DNA of 6,874 bases from positions 1 through 6,874 of the forward strand of contig JAEYXM010000099.1 in NCBI GenBank assembly GCA_023428465.1, in the 5' to 3' direction. Each line of letters begins with the position of its first letter. Position 1 is the stretch's first letter. Shown here piece by piece: positions 1 to 6,364 of the stretch. The notes below the pieces were generated by a model. That model saw only the letters and a list, made by a program, of their open reading frames with translations, made no database searches and had not been told where the DNA came from. Source of the DNA: Actinomycetes bacterium. GTDB taxonomy: Bacteria; Actinomycetota; Actinomycetes; Actinomycetales; Cellulomonadaceae. The position numbers and the translations under genes are program-made.

Positions 1-353
1 CGGCGGACCTCGCCGCCCGCCTCGACCTGACCCCCGAGGGTGCCCTGCTCGACCGGGTGACGGACATGGCGCGCTCGCTCGCGGGCGAGGGCTACGCCGC
101 GACCGTCCGCCCGGCCCCCGGGACCGCCGCGGTCCAGCTCTGCCAGGGCCACTGCCCGATCCGCGACGTCGCCGCCCGCCACCCGGAGCTGTGCGAGGCC
201 GAGACCCACCTGTTCTCCGAGGTGCTGGGCGTCCACGTCCAGCGGCTCGCCACCCTGGCTGCCGGCGACCACGTCTGCACCACCCACAACCCGCTCGGAC
301 CGGCGGACGCCGGCCGCGTCCGCCCCGAGTCCCCGATGGAAGGAACCCGATGA
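1..353 (+). CDS. sufR: SufR, Fe-S cluster-sensing transcriptional repressor (3' part only)
   Basis: Only the C-terminal 116 residues are in the window, read in frame from base 3; the start and the N-terminal winged-helix DNA-binding domain lie to the left. The visible part is the metal-binding half of a DeoR/ArsR-like SufR regulator. It has four cysteines at fragment residues 47, 51, 64 and 92, in the contexts LCQGHCPI, ELCEAET and VCTTH, giving spacing C-x3-C-x12-C-x27-C. The stretch LGVHVQRLATLAAGDHVC is typical of the family. SufR holds an Fe-S cluster and represses the suf operon when clusters are plentiful. The stop codon overlaps the sufB start (ATGA), so the regulator is co-transcribed with the genes it controls, consistent with autoregulation. 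The operator should be upstream of sufR and is not visible. Identification is strong from motifs and position; the choice of cluster ligands is inference. Confidence 0.93.
   Translation, partial: ADLAARLDLTPEGALLDRVTDMARSLAGEGYAATVRPAPGTAAVQLCQGHCPIRDVAARHPELCEAETHLFSEVLGVHVQRLATLAAGDHVCTTHNPLGPADAGRVRPESPMEGTR
338..344 (+). promoter_or_regulatory. Ribosome binding site for sufB
   Basis: GGAAGGA lies five bases before the ATG at 350, inside the last codons of sufR. It decides the sufB start. The same frame is open further left (to an ATG at 191), but that extension runs through sufR coding sequence and gives an arginine/proline-rich peptide unlike any SufB N-terminus. Confidence 0.75.
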
Positions 354-1777
354 GTGCACCCACCGAGCTCACGACCGACGCCGAGATCATTGCGTCGATC
401 GGCGGTTACGGGTACGGCTGGCACGACTCCGACGCCGCGGGCATGTCCGCCCAGCGGGGTCTGTCCGAGGCCGTCGTCCGCAACATCTCCGCGCTGAAGA
501 ACGAGCCGGAGTGGATGCTCGAGCGCCGCCTGCGCGGCCTCAAGCTCTTCGGGCGCAAGCCCATGCCGAACTGGGGCGCCGACCTCACGGGCATCGACTT
601 CGACAACATCAAGTACTTCGTGCGCTCGACGGAGAAGCAGGCCACCTCCTGGGAGGAGCTACCGGAGGACATCAAGAACACGTACGACCGGCTCGGCATC
701 CCCGAGGCGGAGAAGCAGCGCCTCGTCGCCGGCGTCGCCGCGCAGTACGAGTCCGAGGTGGTCTACCACCAGATCCAGGAGTCGCTCGAGGAGCAGGGCG
801 GCGTCTTTCTCGACACCGACACCGCGCTGCGCGAGTACCCGGAGATGTGCGAGGAGTACTTCGGCTCCGGGACCCCCGTGGGCGACAACAAGTTCGCCGC
901 GCTCAACACGGCCGTGTGGTCCGGTGGCTCGTTCGTCTACGTCCCGCCGGGCGTCCACGTCGAGATCCCGCTGCAGGCCTACTTCCGGATCAACACCGAG
1001 AACATGGGCCAGTTCGAGCGGACGCTGATCATCGCGGACGAGGGCTCGTACGTGCACTACGTCGAGGGCTGTACCGCGCCGATCTACTCGAGCGACTCGC
1101 TGCACTCGGCCGTCGTCGAGATCATCGTCAAGAAGAACGCGCGGGTCCGGTACACGACCATCCAGAACTGGTCGAACAACGTGTACAACCTCGTCACCAA
1201 GCGGGCGACGGCGGCCGAGGGCGCCACCATGGAGTGGGTCGACGGCAACATCGGCTCCAAGGTGACCATGAAGTACCCGGCCATCTACCTGCTGGGCGAG
1301 CACGCCAAGGGCGAGACGCTCTCGATCGCCTTCGCGGGCGAGGGCCAGCACCAGGACGCCGGCGCCAAGATGGTGCACGCGGCGCCGCGGACGTCGAGCT
1401 CGATCATCTCCAAGTCCGTCGCGCGCGGCGGTGGGCGGACGTCCTACCGCGGCCTCGTCCAGGTGCTCGAGGGTGCCGAGGGGTCGAGCTCCAACGTCCT
1501 GTGCGACGCGCTGCTCGTCGACCAGATCTCGCGCTCGGACACCTACCCGTACGTCGACGTCCGCGAGGACGACGTGTCGATGGGCCACGAGGCGACGGTC
1601 TCCCGGGTGAGCGAGGAGCAGCTCTTCTACCTCATGTCGCGCGGCATGCCCGAGACGGAGGCCATGGCGATGATCGTGCGCGGCTTCGTCGAGCCGATCG
1701 CGCGTGAGCTCCCCATGGAGTACGCACTCGAGCTCAACCGCCTCATCGAACTGCAGATGGAGGGGTCGGTCGGCTGA
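350..1777 (+). CDS. sufB: Fe-S cluster assembly scaffold protein SufB
   Basis: This 475-residue protein is the usual length for SufB. It forms the SufBC2D scaffold on which nascent Fe-S clusters are built in the cytoplasm. The N-terminal region reads GYGYGWHDSD, followed by the SufB-typical NIKYFVRSTEKQATSWEELPE block (near residues 87-106, quoted here in part only as a landmark). The beta-helix core contains VEGCTAPIY with Cys241, and the C-terminal part has NVLCDALLVD with Cys385 and MGHEATVSRV with His413-Glu414. By alignment from memory these match E. coli SufB Cys254, Cys405 and His433-Glu434, residues needed for sulfur relay and cluster formation. The tail ends with the helical SufB/SufD signature EEQLFYLMSRG and IVRGFVEPIARELP. 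No intein interrupts the gene, unlike mycobacterial SufB. It overlaps sufR by four bases and shares one base with sufD, so translational coupling is likely. Confidence 0.98.
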   Translation: MSAPTELTTDAEIIASIGGYGYGWHDSDAAGMSAQRGLSEAVVRNISALKNEPEWMLERRLRGLKLFGRKPMPNWGADLTGIDFDNIKYFVRSTEKQATSWEELPEDIKNTYDRLGIPEAEKQRLVAGVAAQYESEVVYHQIQESLEEQGGVFLDTDTALREYPEMCEEYFGSGTPVGDNKFAALNTAVWSGGSFVYVPPGVHVEIPLQAYFRINTENMGQFERTLIIADEGSYVHYVEGCTAPIYSSDSLHSAVVEIIVKKNARVRYTTIQNWSNNVYNLVTKRATAAEGATMEWVDGNIGSKVTMKYPAIYLLGEHAKGETLSIAFAGEGQHQDAGAKMVHAAPRTSSSIISKSVARGGGRTSYRGLVQVLEGAEGSSSNVLCDALLVDQISRSDTYPYVDVREDDVSMGHEATVSRVSEEQLFYLMSRGMPETEAMAMIVRGFVEPIARELPMEYALELNRLIELQMEGSVG

Positions 1778-3084
1778 TGACCACTCCCACCCAGACCCCT
1801 GCAGCCCCGACCGGAGACCCGATGAGCACCGACCTGACCGACCTCACGACGGACCACAGCCGCGCCGTCGCCGACGGCGCGCACACGCACGGCCGCGGCG
1901 GCGTCCCGGAGGCGTCCCGCGCCGCGCGGCTGACGTCCTTCGACCCCGCCGACTTCCCCGTGCCCACCGGGCGCGAGGAGGAGTGGCGGTTCTCTCCCAT
2001 CGACCGGCTCGCGCCGCTGTTCGACTCCGCGGGCACCGGGCTGACCGGGACGCACGTGCGCACCACGGTGGTGAACGCCCCCGAGGTGGACGTCGAGATC
2101 GTCGAGCGGGACGACGCGCGGCTCGGCACCGCCGGCCGCCCCGGAGACCGCACCGCGGCGACGGCGTGGGCGTCCTTCGCCGAGGCGACCGTCGTCACCG
2201 TGCGGGCGAACGAGGTGGCGTCCGCACCGACGAGCATCCGCATCGAGGGCACGCCCGGTGACGACGCACCCGCCGCGAGCCACCTCCTGGTGCACGCCCG
2301 CGAGCTCTCCGAGGCCGTCGTCATCGTCGACCACGTCGGCGACGCGACGCTCAACGAGACCGTCGAGATCGTCGTCGAGGACGGCGCGCACCTCACCGTG
2401 GTGTCGATCCAGGACTGGGCGGTCGGCGCCGTGCACGCGTCGTCGCACCGGGCCCGCCTGGGCCGCGACGCCACGCTCAAGCACATCGTCGTGAACCTCG
2501 GCGGCGACGTCGTGCGCGTCACCCCGGACGTGACGTTCACGGGCGAGAACGGTGAGGTCGAGGCCCTCGGCGTGTACTTCGCCGACTCCCACCAGCACCT
2601 CGAGCACCGCCTGTTCGTCGACCACGCCGTGCCGTCGTGCCGGTCGCGCGTCGCCTACAAGGGCGCCCTGCAGGGCGCGGGCGCGCACACGGTCTGGGTC
2701 GGCGACGTCCTGATCCGCGCTGCGGCCGAGGGCACCGACACCTACGAGCTCAACCGGAACCTCGTCCTCACCGACGGCGCCCGGGCGGACTCCGTGCCGA
2801 ACCTCGAGATCGAGACCGGGGTCATCGAGGGTGCCGGGCACGCCTCGGCGACCGGCCGGTTCGACGACGAGCAGCTGTTCTACCTGCGCGCCCGCGGCAT
2901 CCCCGAGGCCGACGCCCGCCGGCTGGTCGTGCGCGGCTTCTTCGCCGAGCTCGTCCACCAGATCGGCGTGCCGGAGGTCGAGGAGCGGCTCATCGCCGCG
3001 ATCGAGGGCGAGCTCGAGCGCAGCATGAGCGCGCTGGGTGCAGCCGCGACGCTGCCGACCGACGACGCCGGGGCCGACGCATGA
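1777..3084 (+). CDS. sufD: Fe-S cluster assembly protein SufD
   Basis: A 435-residue protein if started at 1777. SufD is a paralogue of SufB and partners it, with two SufC subunits, in the scaffold complex. The C-terminal third carries the family signature: TYELNRNLVLTDGARADSVP, then EGAGHASATGRFDDEQLFYL and RLVVRGFFAELV. His355 in that signature corresponds to E. coli SufD His360, implicated in the nascent cluster site; the neighbouring Cys found in E. coli (KCSHG) is absent here. The first 50 residues are low-complexity and poorly conserved. The start is uncertain. ATG 1777 overlaps the sufB stop (TGATG) with GGAGGGG at 1759-1765, eleven bases upstream. A second ATG at 1822 has its own close ribosome site and would give 420 residues. 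The stop overlaps the Rieske gene by four bases. Confidence 0.96.
   Translation: MTTPTQTPAAPTGDPMSTDLTDLTTDHSRAVADGAHTHGRGGVPEASRAARLTSFDPADFPVPTGREEEWRFSPIDRLAPLFDSAGTGLTGTHVRTTVVNAPEVDVEIVERDDARLGTAGRPGDRTAATAWASFAEATVVTVRANEVASAPTSIRIEGTPGDDAPAASHLLVHARELSEAVVIVDHVGDATLNETVEIVVEDGAHLTVVSIQDWAVGAVHASSHRARLGRDATLKHIVVNLGGDVVRVTPDVTFTGENGEVEALGVYFADSHQHLEHRLFVDHAVPSCRSRVAYKGALQGAGAHTVWVGDVLIRAAAEGTDTYELNRNLVLTDGARADSVPNLEIETGVIEGAGHASATGRFDDEQLFYLRARGIPEADARRLVVRGFFAELVHQIGVPEVEERLIAAIEGELERSMSALGAAATLPTDDAGADA
1813..1817 (+). promoter_or_regulatory. Possible ribosome binding site for an internal sufD start
   Basis: GGAGA sits four bases before the in-frame ATG at 1822 (residue 16 of the longer SufD). 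The surrounding bases, GGAGACCCGATGAG, closely resemble the start of sufB (GGAACCCGATGAG). It competes with the coupled start at 1777; sequence alone does not settle which is used. Confidence 0.4.
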
Positions 3085-3419
3085 GCGCACAGCTCGCCTG
3101 TCTGACGTCCGACCTCGAGGCCGGCTCGGCGCTCCGGGTCGAGCTCGAGGGCGCCGAGGGCACCGTCGAGGTCGCGATCGTCCGCGACGCCGACGGCGAC
3201 TTCCATGCCATCTCCGACATCTGCTCGCACGGGCAGGTCTCCCTGTCCGACGGCGACGTCGAGGGCTGCACCATCGAGTGCTGGCTCCACGGCTCGACCT
3301 TCGACCTGCGCACCGGCGCCCCGCTGGCCCTGCCCGCGACGCAGCCGGTGCCCGTCTACCCCCTGACCCTCGACGGCGAGCGCGTGCTCGTGGACGTCGA
3401 CGCGACCCTGAACTCCTGA
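3081..3419 (+). CDS. Rieske-type [2Fe-2S] ferredoxin encoded inside the suf operon
   Basis: A 112-residue single-domain protein with a complete Rieske motif: Cys48-Ser-His50 (ICSHGQ) and Cys67-x2-His70 (ECWLHG), which together bind a [2Fe-2S] cluster through two Cys and two His. The C-terminal part GSTFDLRTGAPLALPATQPV matches small ferredoxins of the aromatic-ring dioxygenase (BphF/HcaC-like) type. Such proteins pass electrons to a partner oxygenase, but none is encoded here. The position between sufD and sufC, with a four-base ATGA overlap with sufD and nine bases to sufC, implies a role in Fe-S assembly, such as electron supply, or a client protein; that is inference. Similar genes occur at this place in other actinomycete suf operons. 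No good Shine-Dalgarno sequence precedes the ATG, so translation probably depends on coupling to sufD. No signal peptide or membrane segment is seen. Confidence 0.93.
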   Translation: MSAQLACLTSDLEAGSALRVELEGAEGTVEVAIVRDADGDFHAISDICSHGQVSLSDGDVEGCTIECWLHGSTFDLRTGAPLALPATQPVPVYPLTLDGERVLVDVDATLNS

Positions 3420-3424
3420 AGGAG
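3418..3424 (+). promoter_or_regulatory. Ribosome binding site for sufC
   Basis: GAAGGAG lies four bases before the ATG at 3429 and overlaps the stop codon of the Rieske gene. It is among the strongest Shine-Dalgarno matches in the operon, which fits the need for two SufC subunits per scaffold complex. Confidence 0.75.
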
Positions 3425-3428
3425 AGAG

Positions 3429-4184
3429 ATGACCACGCTCGAGATCCGCGACCTGCACGTCAGCGTCGAGACGAAGGAGGGCGACAAGCCCATCCTGCGC
3501 GGTGTCGACCTGACCGTCCGCAGCGGTGAGACGCACGCGATCATGGGCCCGAACGGCTCCGGCAAGTCCACGCTCGCCTACTCCCTGGCCGGACACCCGA
3601 AGTACCAGATCACCGGCGGCACGGTGACGCTCGACGGCGAGGACGTCCTCGCGATGAGCGTCGACGAGCGCGCGCGGGCCGGCATGTTCCTCGCGATGCA
3701 GTACCCCGTCGAGGTCCCGGGCGTCAGCGTCTCGAACTTCCTGCGCACCGCCAAGACCGCCATCAGCGGCCAGGCGCCCGCCCTGCGGCACTGGGTCAAG
3801 GATGTCCGCACCGCGATGGACAACCTGCGCATGGACCAGGCGTTCGCCGAGCGCAGCGTCAACGAGGGCTTCAGCGGCGGCGAGAAGAAGCGCCACGAGA
3901 TCCTCCAGATGGAGCTGCTGCAGCCGCGCATCGCGATCCTCGACGAGACGGACTCCGGCCTCGACGTCGACGCGCTGCGCATCGTGTCCGAGGGCGTGAA
4001 CCGCGTGAAGGCGAGCGGTGAGGTGGGCGTCCTGCTCATCACGCACTACACGCGCATCCTGCGCTACATCAAGCCGGACTTCGTGCACGTCTTCGTCGAC
4101 GGCCGCATCGCCGAGGAGGGCGGGCCCGAGCTCGCCGTGCGTCTCGAGGACGAGGGCTACGACCGCTTCCTCGCGAACGCCTGA
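3429..4184 (+). CDS. sufC: Fe-S cluster assembly ATPase SufC
   Basis: A 251-residue ABC-type ATPase, the standard SufC length. It is cytoplasmic and has no membrane partner; it binds SufB and SufD, and its ATP hydrolysis drives the scaffold rearrangement that allows cluster assembly. All nucleotide-binding motifs are intact: Walker A GPNGSGKST (40-48), Q-loop Gln91 in MQYPVEVPG, the signature FSGGEKKR (148-155), Walker B IAILDETDSGLD (168-179, catalytic Glu173) and the H-loop His206 in LLITHYTRIL. The GGEKKR-x-E-ILQM signature and the ETDSGLD Walker B distinguish SufC from transporter ATPases. The start is supported by GAAGGAG just upstream. It is followed by the longest gap in the operon (43 bases) before sufS. 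Confidence 0.98.
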   Translation: MTTLEIRDLHVSVETKEGDKPILRGVDLTVRSGETHAIMGPNGSGKSTLAYSLAGHPKYQITGGTVTLDGEDVLAMSVDERARAGMFLAMQYPVEVPGVSVSNFLRTAKTAISGQAPALRHWVKDVRTAMDNLRMDQAFAERSVNEGFSGGEKKRHEILQMELLQPRIAILDETDSGLDVDALRIVSEGVNRVKASGEVGVLLITHYTRILRYIKPDFVHVFVDGRIAEEGGPELAVRLEDEGYDRFLANA

Positions 4185-4227
4185 GACCGCGGACGCTGCA
4201 GCGACCCACAGTCGACGAGAGGCTGAC
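4185..4227 (+). other. Intergenic gap between sufC and sufS
   Basis: This 43-base gap is the only real break between genes of the operon. It holds the sufS ribosome site at its right end. I see no -10/-35 pair, no T-run and no stable hairpin beyond short six- to eight-base palindromes such as GCTGCAGC (4195-4202) and GTCGAC (4211-4216), so it looks like a simple spacer with transcription reading through. Confidence 0.5.
4217..4222 (+). promoter_or_regulatory. Ribosome binding site for sufS
   Basis: GAGAGG lies five bases before the ATG at 4228. It sets the sufS start there; the frame is open back to 4018, but that extension lies inside sufC and gives a serine/arginine-rich peptide unlike SufS. 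Confidence 0.65.
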
Positions 4228-5553
4228 ATGACCACCACGCTCGATCCGGGGGCCGCCGGGTCGCCCGGCGCCGCGCTCAGCGGCGCCGAGCTCGCTGCCG
4301 TGCGCGCGGACTTCCCGCTGCTGCGCCGGACCGGGCGCGGTGGTCGGCCGCTCGTCTACCTGGACTCGGCGGCGACGGCCCAGAAGCCCGAGGTCGTCAT
4401 CGACGCGGAGCTCGACTTCTACTGCGAGCGCAACGCGGCGGTGCACCGAGGCGCGCACATGCTCGCGGAGGAGGCCACGGACGCCTTCGAGGCCGCACGG
4501 GCCGAGGTCGCGGCGCTCGTCGGGGTGCAGGACGACGAGATCGTCTGGACGACGAACGCGACGGCCGGCATCAACGTCGTCGCGTACGCGATGTCCAACG
4601 CGACCGCTGGGCGTGGCGGGGCGGCGGCGCGCCGGTTCGCGCTCGCGCCCGGCGACGAGATCGTCGTCACCGAGGCCGAGCACCACGCGAACCTCGTGCC
4701 GTGGCAGGAGGTCGCGGCCCGGACGGGCGCGACCCTGCGGTGGATCGGCGTCGGCGACGACGGCCGTCTCCGCACGGACGAGCTCGCGACGGTCGTGACC
4801 GACCGCACCAAGGTGCTGGCGTTCGCGCACGCCTCGAACGTCACGGGAGCCGTCGCGGACGTCGGTGCGTTCGTCGCGCGGGCCCGGGAGGTCGGCGCGC
4901 TCACGGTGCTCGACGCCGCGCAGAGCGTGCCGCACATGCCGGTGGACCTGCGCGCGCTCGGCGTGGACTTCGCAGTGTTCTCCGGCCACAAGATGTACGG
5001 CCCGACCGGCGTCGGCGCGCTCTACGGGCGCCGGGAGCTCCTCGAGGCCATGCCGCCGGTCATCACGGGCGGGTCGATGGTCGAGCTCGTCACCATGGAG
5101 GCGACGACGTATGCGCCGCCGCCGCAGCGGTTCGAGGCGGGCACGATGATGGTCGCCCAGGCGGTGGGCATGGGTGCCGCGGCGCGGTACCTGCGCGAGC
5201 TCGGCATGGACGCGGTCGCCGCGCACGAGACGCGGATCGCCGCGCTGCTCGTCGAGGCCGTGCAGGCGGCTCCGGGCGTCCGCCTGATCGGCCCGGCCGA
5301 CGTGGCGGACCGGGTCGCGCTCGCCGCGTTCGTCGTCGACGGGGTGCACGCGCACGACGTCGGGCAGGTGCTCGACGACGCGGGCATCGCCGTGCGTGTG
5401 GGCCACCACTGCGCCCAGCCGCTGCACCGCCGCTTCGGTGTCGCGGCCAGCGCCCGTGCGTCCGCGGGCGTCTACACCACGGAGGACGACGTCGCCGCGT
5501 TCGCGGCCGCGCTGCCCACCGTCCGGCCCTTCTTCGGACTGGGGGAGTCATGA
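4228..5553 (+). CDS. sufS: Cysteine desulfurase SufS (group II, PLP-dependent)
   Basis: A 441-residue fold-type I aminotransferase-like enzyme. It converts L-cysteine to L-alanine and holds the sulfur as a persulfide for Fe-S assembly. Visible features in order are YLDSAATAQKP (44-54) near the N-terminus; HRGAHMLAEEAT (73-84); EHHANLVPWQ with His152-His153 over the PLP ring; LDAAQS with Asp229 and Gln232 contacting PLP; SGHKMYGPTG with Lys255 as the Schiff-base lysine; and RVGHHCAQPLH with Cys395 as the persulfide-forming residue. The short active-site loop around that Cys and the RxGHHCAQP form mark group II SufS rather than IscS/NifS. It is slightly longer than the usual 405-415 residues because of a 20-residue variable N-terminus and an Ala/Gly/Arg-rich insertion at about 122-140. 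Its stop overlaps sufU (ATGA), its expected sulfur acceptor. Confidence 0.98.
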   Translation: MTTTLDPGAAGSPGAALSGAELAAVRADFPLLRRTGRGGRPLVYLDSAATAQKPEVVIDAELDFYCERNAAVHRGAHMLAEEATDAFEAARAEVAALVGVQDDEIVWTTNATAGINVVAYAMSNATAGRGGAAARRFALAPGDEIVVTEAEHHANLVPWQEVAARTGATLRWIGVGDDGRLRTDELATVVTDRTKVLAFAHASNVTGAVADVGAFVARAREVGALTVLDAAQSVPHMPVDLRALGVDFAVFSGHKMYGPTGVGALYGRRELLEAMPPVITGGSMVELVTMEATTYAPPPQRFEAGTMMVAQAVGMGAAARYLRELGMDAVAAHETRIAALLVEAVQAAPGVRLIGPADVADRVALAAFVVDGVHAHDVGQVLDDAGIAVRVGHHCAQPLHRRFGVAASARASAGVYTTEDDVAAFAAALPTVRPFFGLGES

Positions 5554-6023
5554 GCAGCGGGATGGAGCAGCTGTACCAGCAGCTGATCCTGGACCACTCC
5601 AAGGACCCGCACGGCAAGGGGCTCGCCGACGGGTACGACGCCGAGTCGTTCCAGGTGAACCCGACATGCGGCGACGAGGTGCGCCTGCGGGTGCACCTGG
5701 GCGGTGCGGGCGGGGCACCCGTCATCGACAAGCTCAGCTGGGACGGTCAGGGCTGCTCGATCTCCCAGGCGTCGATCTCCGTCATGGCGGAGCTGGTCGA
5801 GGGCCGTCCCGTCACCGACGCCGACGCACTCGGTGAGGACTTCCGCGCGCTCATGCACGCGCGCGGCGCAGGGCTGGACGAGGAGGTGGAGGACCGCCTC
5901 GGGGATGCCACGGCGTTCACGGGGGTCGGCCGCTACCCCGCACGAGTCAAGTGCGCACTGCTGGGGTGGATGGCGTTGCGAGACGCCCTCGTCCAGGCGA
6001 GCGCCGGCAAGGAGGACGCATGA
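5550..6023 (+). CDS. sufU: SufU, zinc-dependent sulfur-transfer protein for SufS
   Basis: A 157-residue IscU-like protein of the SufU subgroup. It opens with MEQLYQQLILDHSKDPHGKG, as expected of the family. The zinc ligands are all present: Cys40 and Asp42 in NPTCGDEV, Cys69 in GQGCSISQAS and Cys135 in RVKCALLGW. They match the Cys-Asp-Cys-Cys set of Bacillus subtilis SufU (Cys41, Asp43, Cys66, Cys128). The longer spacing between the second and third cysteines separates SufU from IscU scaffolds. In the characterised proteins zinc is exchanged with SufS so that a SufU Cys can take the persulfide; direct overlap with sufS supports that pairing here. GGGGGAG at 5541-5547 is only two bases from ATG 5550, so the ATG at 5562 (residue 5) is a possible alternative start. 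Confidence 0.97.
   Translation: MSSGMEQLYQQLILDHSKDPHGKGLADGYDAESFQVNPTCGDEVRLRVHLGGAGGAPVIDKLSWDGQGCSISQASISVMAELVEGRPVTDADALGEDFRALMHARGAGLDEEVEDRLGDATAFTGVGRYPARVKCALLGWMALRDALVQASAGKEDA
6011..6015 (+). promoter_or_regulatory. Ribosome binding site for sufT
   Basis: AAGGAGG ends four bases before the ATG at 6020, inside the last codons of sufU. It supports the short start that gives a normal-length SufT. Confidence 0.7.
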
Positions 6024-6346
6024 CCGCAGCACCCGCCGGAGCGAACGTGGCGGACGTCGAGGAGGCCCTCCGCGACGTCATCGACCCCGAGCTCGGGATC
6101 AACGTCGTCGACCTGGGCCTGGTCTACGGCGTCGTCATCGACGCGAACAACCACGCAGTCATCGACATGACGCTCACCTCCGCGGCGTGCCCGCTGACGG
6201 ACGTCATCGAGGACCAGACGCAGTCGGTGCTCGAGAGCATCGTGGACGGCTTCCGGATCAACTGGGTCTGGATGCCGCCGTGGGGCCCGGAGCGCATCAC
6301 CGAGGACGGCCGCGAGCAGCTGCGGGCGCTGGGCTTCAACGTCTGA
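6020..6346 (+). CDS. sufT: SufT, DUF59/MIP18-family Fe-S maturation factor
   Basis: A 108-residue protein made of a single DUF59 (MIP18-like) domain. The diagnostic DPELGINVVDLGLVYGV (22-38) is followed by MTLTSAACPLTD with the conserved Cys57, then NWVWMPPWGPERITEDGREQ (81-100) and the closing LRALGFNV. In Staphylococcus aureus and Mycobacterium tuberculosis the homologue supports maturation of Fe-S proteins, mainly under high demand for clusters; it is an auxiliary factor rather than a scaffold. It is the last gene of the operon, overlapping sufU by four bases and ending 18 bases before the converging gene. Nothing in the protein looks unusual. Confidence 0.96.
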   Translation: MTAAPAGANVADVEEALRDVIDPELGINVVDLGLVYGVVIDANNHAVIDMTLTSAACPLTDVIEDQTQSVLESIVDGFRINWVWMPPWGPERITEDGREQLRALGFNV

Positions 6347-6364
6347 CGACGTCGGCCCGGCCGC
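6347..6364. other. Short convergent intergenic gap after sufT
   Basis: Eighteen bases separate two converging stop codons. The gap contains the palindrome CGACGTCG (6347-6354) and a small inverted repeat CGGCC-C-GGCCG (6353-6363), whose stem could be at most four base pairs with a three-base loop. There is no T-run on either strand, so I cannot call an intrinsic terminator. Confidence 0.4.

Noticed and set aside
191..349. N-terminal extension of sufB from the ATG at 191.
   Set aside because: It overlaps sufR coding sequence, gives an Arg/Pro-rich peptide unlike SufB, and the ATG at 350 has a good ribosome site.
1070..1090. Possible intein site in SufB at EGC-TAP, used in mycobacterial SufB as I recall.
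   Set aside because: The reading frame continues with normal SufB sequence on both sides; there is no insertion.
1627..3090. Long open frame on the minus strand opposite sufB/sufD, 487 codons.
   Set aside because: It lies opposite well-conserved coding sequence, its product is Arg/Val/Asp-rich without any recognisable domain, and such frames are expected opposite GC-rich genes. The similar frames at 2880-4238 and 4069-5427 are rejected for the same reason.
3081..3419. Reading the Rieske gene as part of an aromatic-ring degradation cluster.
   Set aside because: No oxygenase, reductase or dehydrogenase gene is nearby; every neighbour is a suf gene.
4185..4227. Internal promoter or regulatory RNA between sufC and sufS.
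   Set aside because: There is no -10/-35-like pair and no stable fold, and only the ribosome site can be supported.
6353..6363. Inverted repeat CGGCC-C-GGCCG as an intrinsic terminator.
   Set aside because: The stem is at most four base pairs and no T-run follows on either strand; such repeats occur by chance at this GC content.
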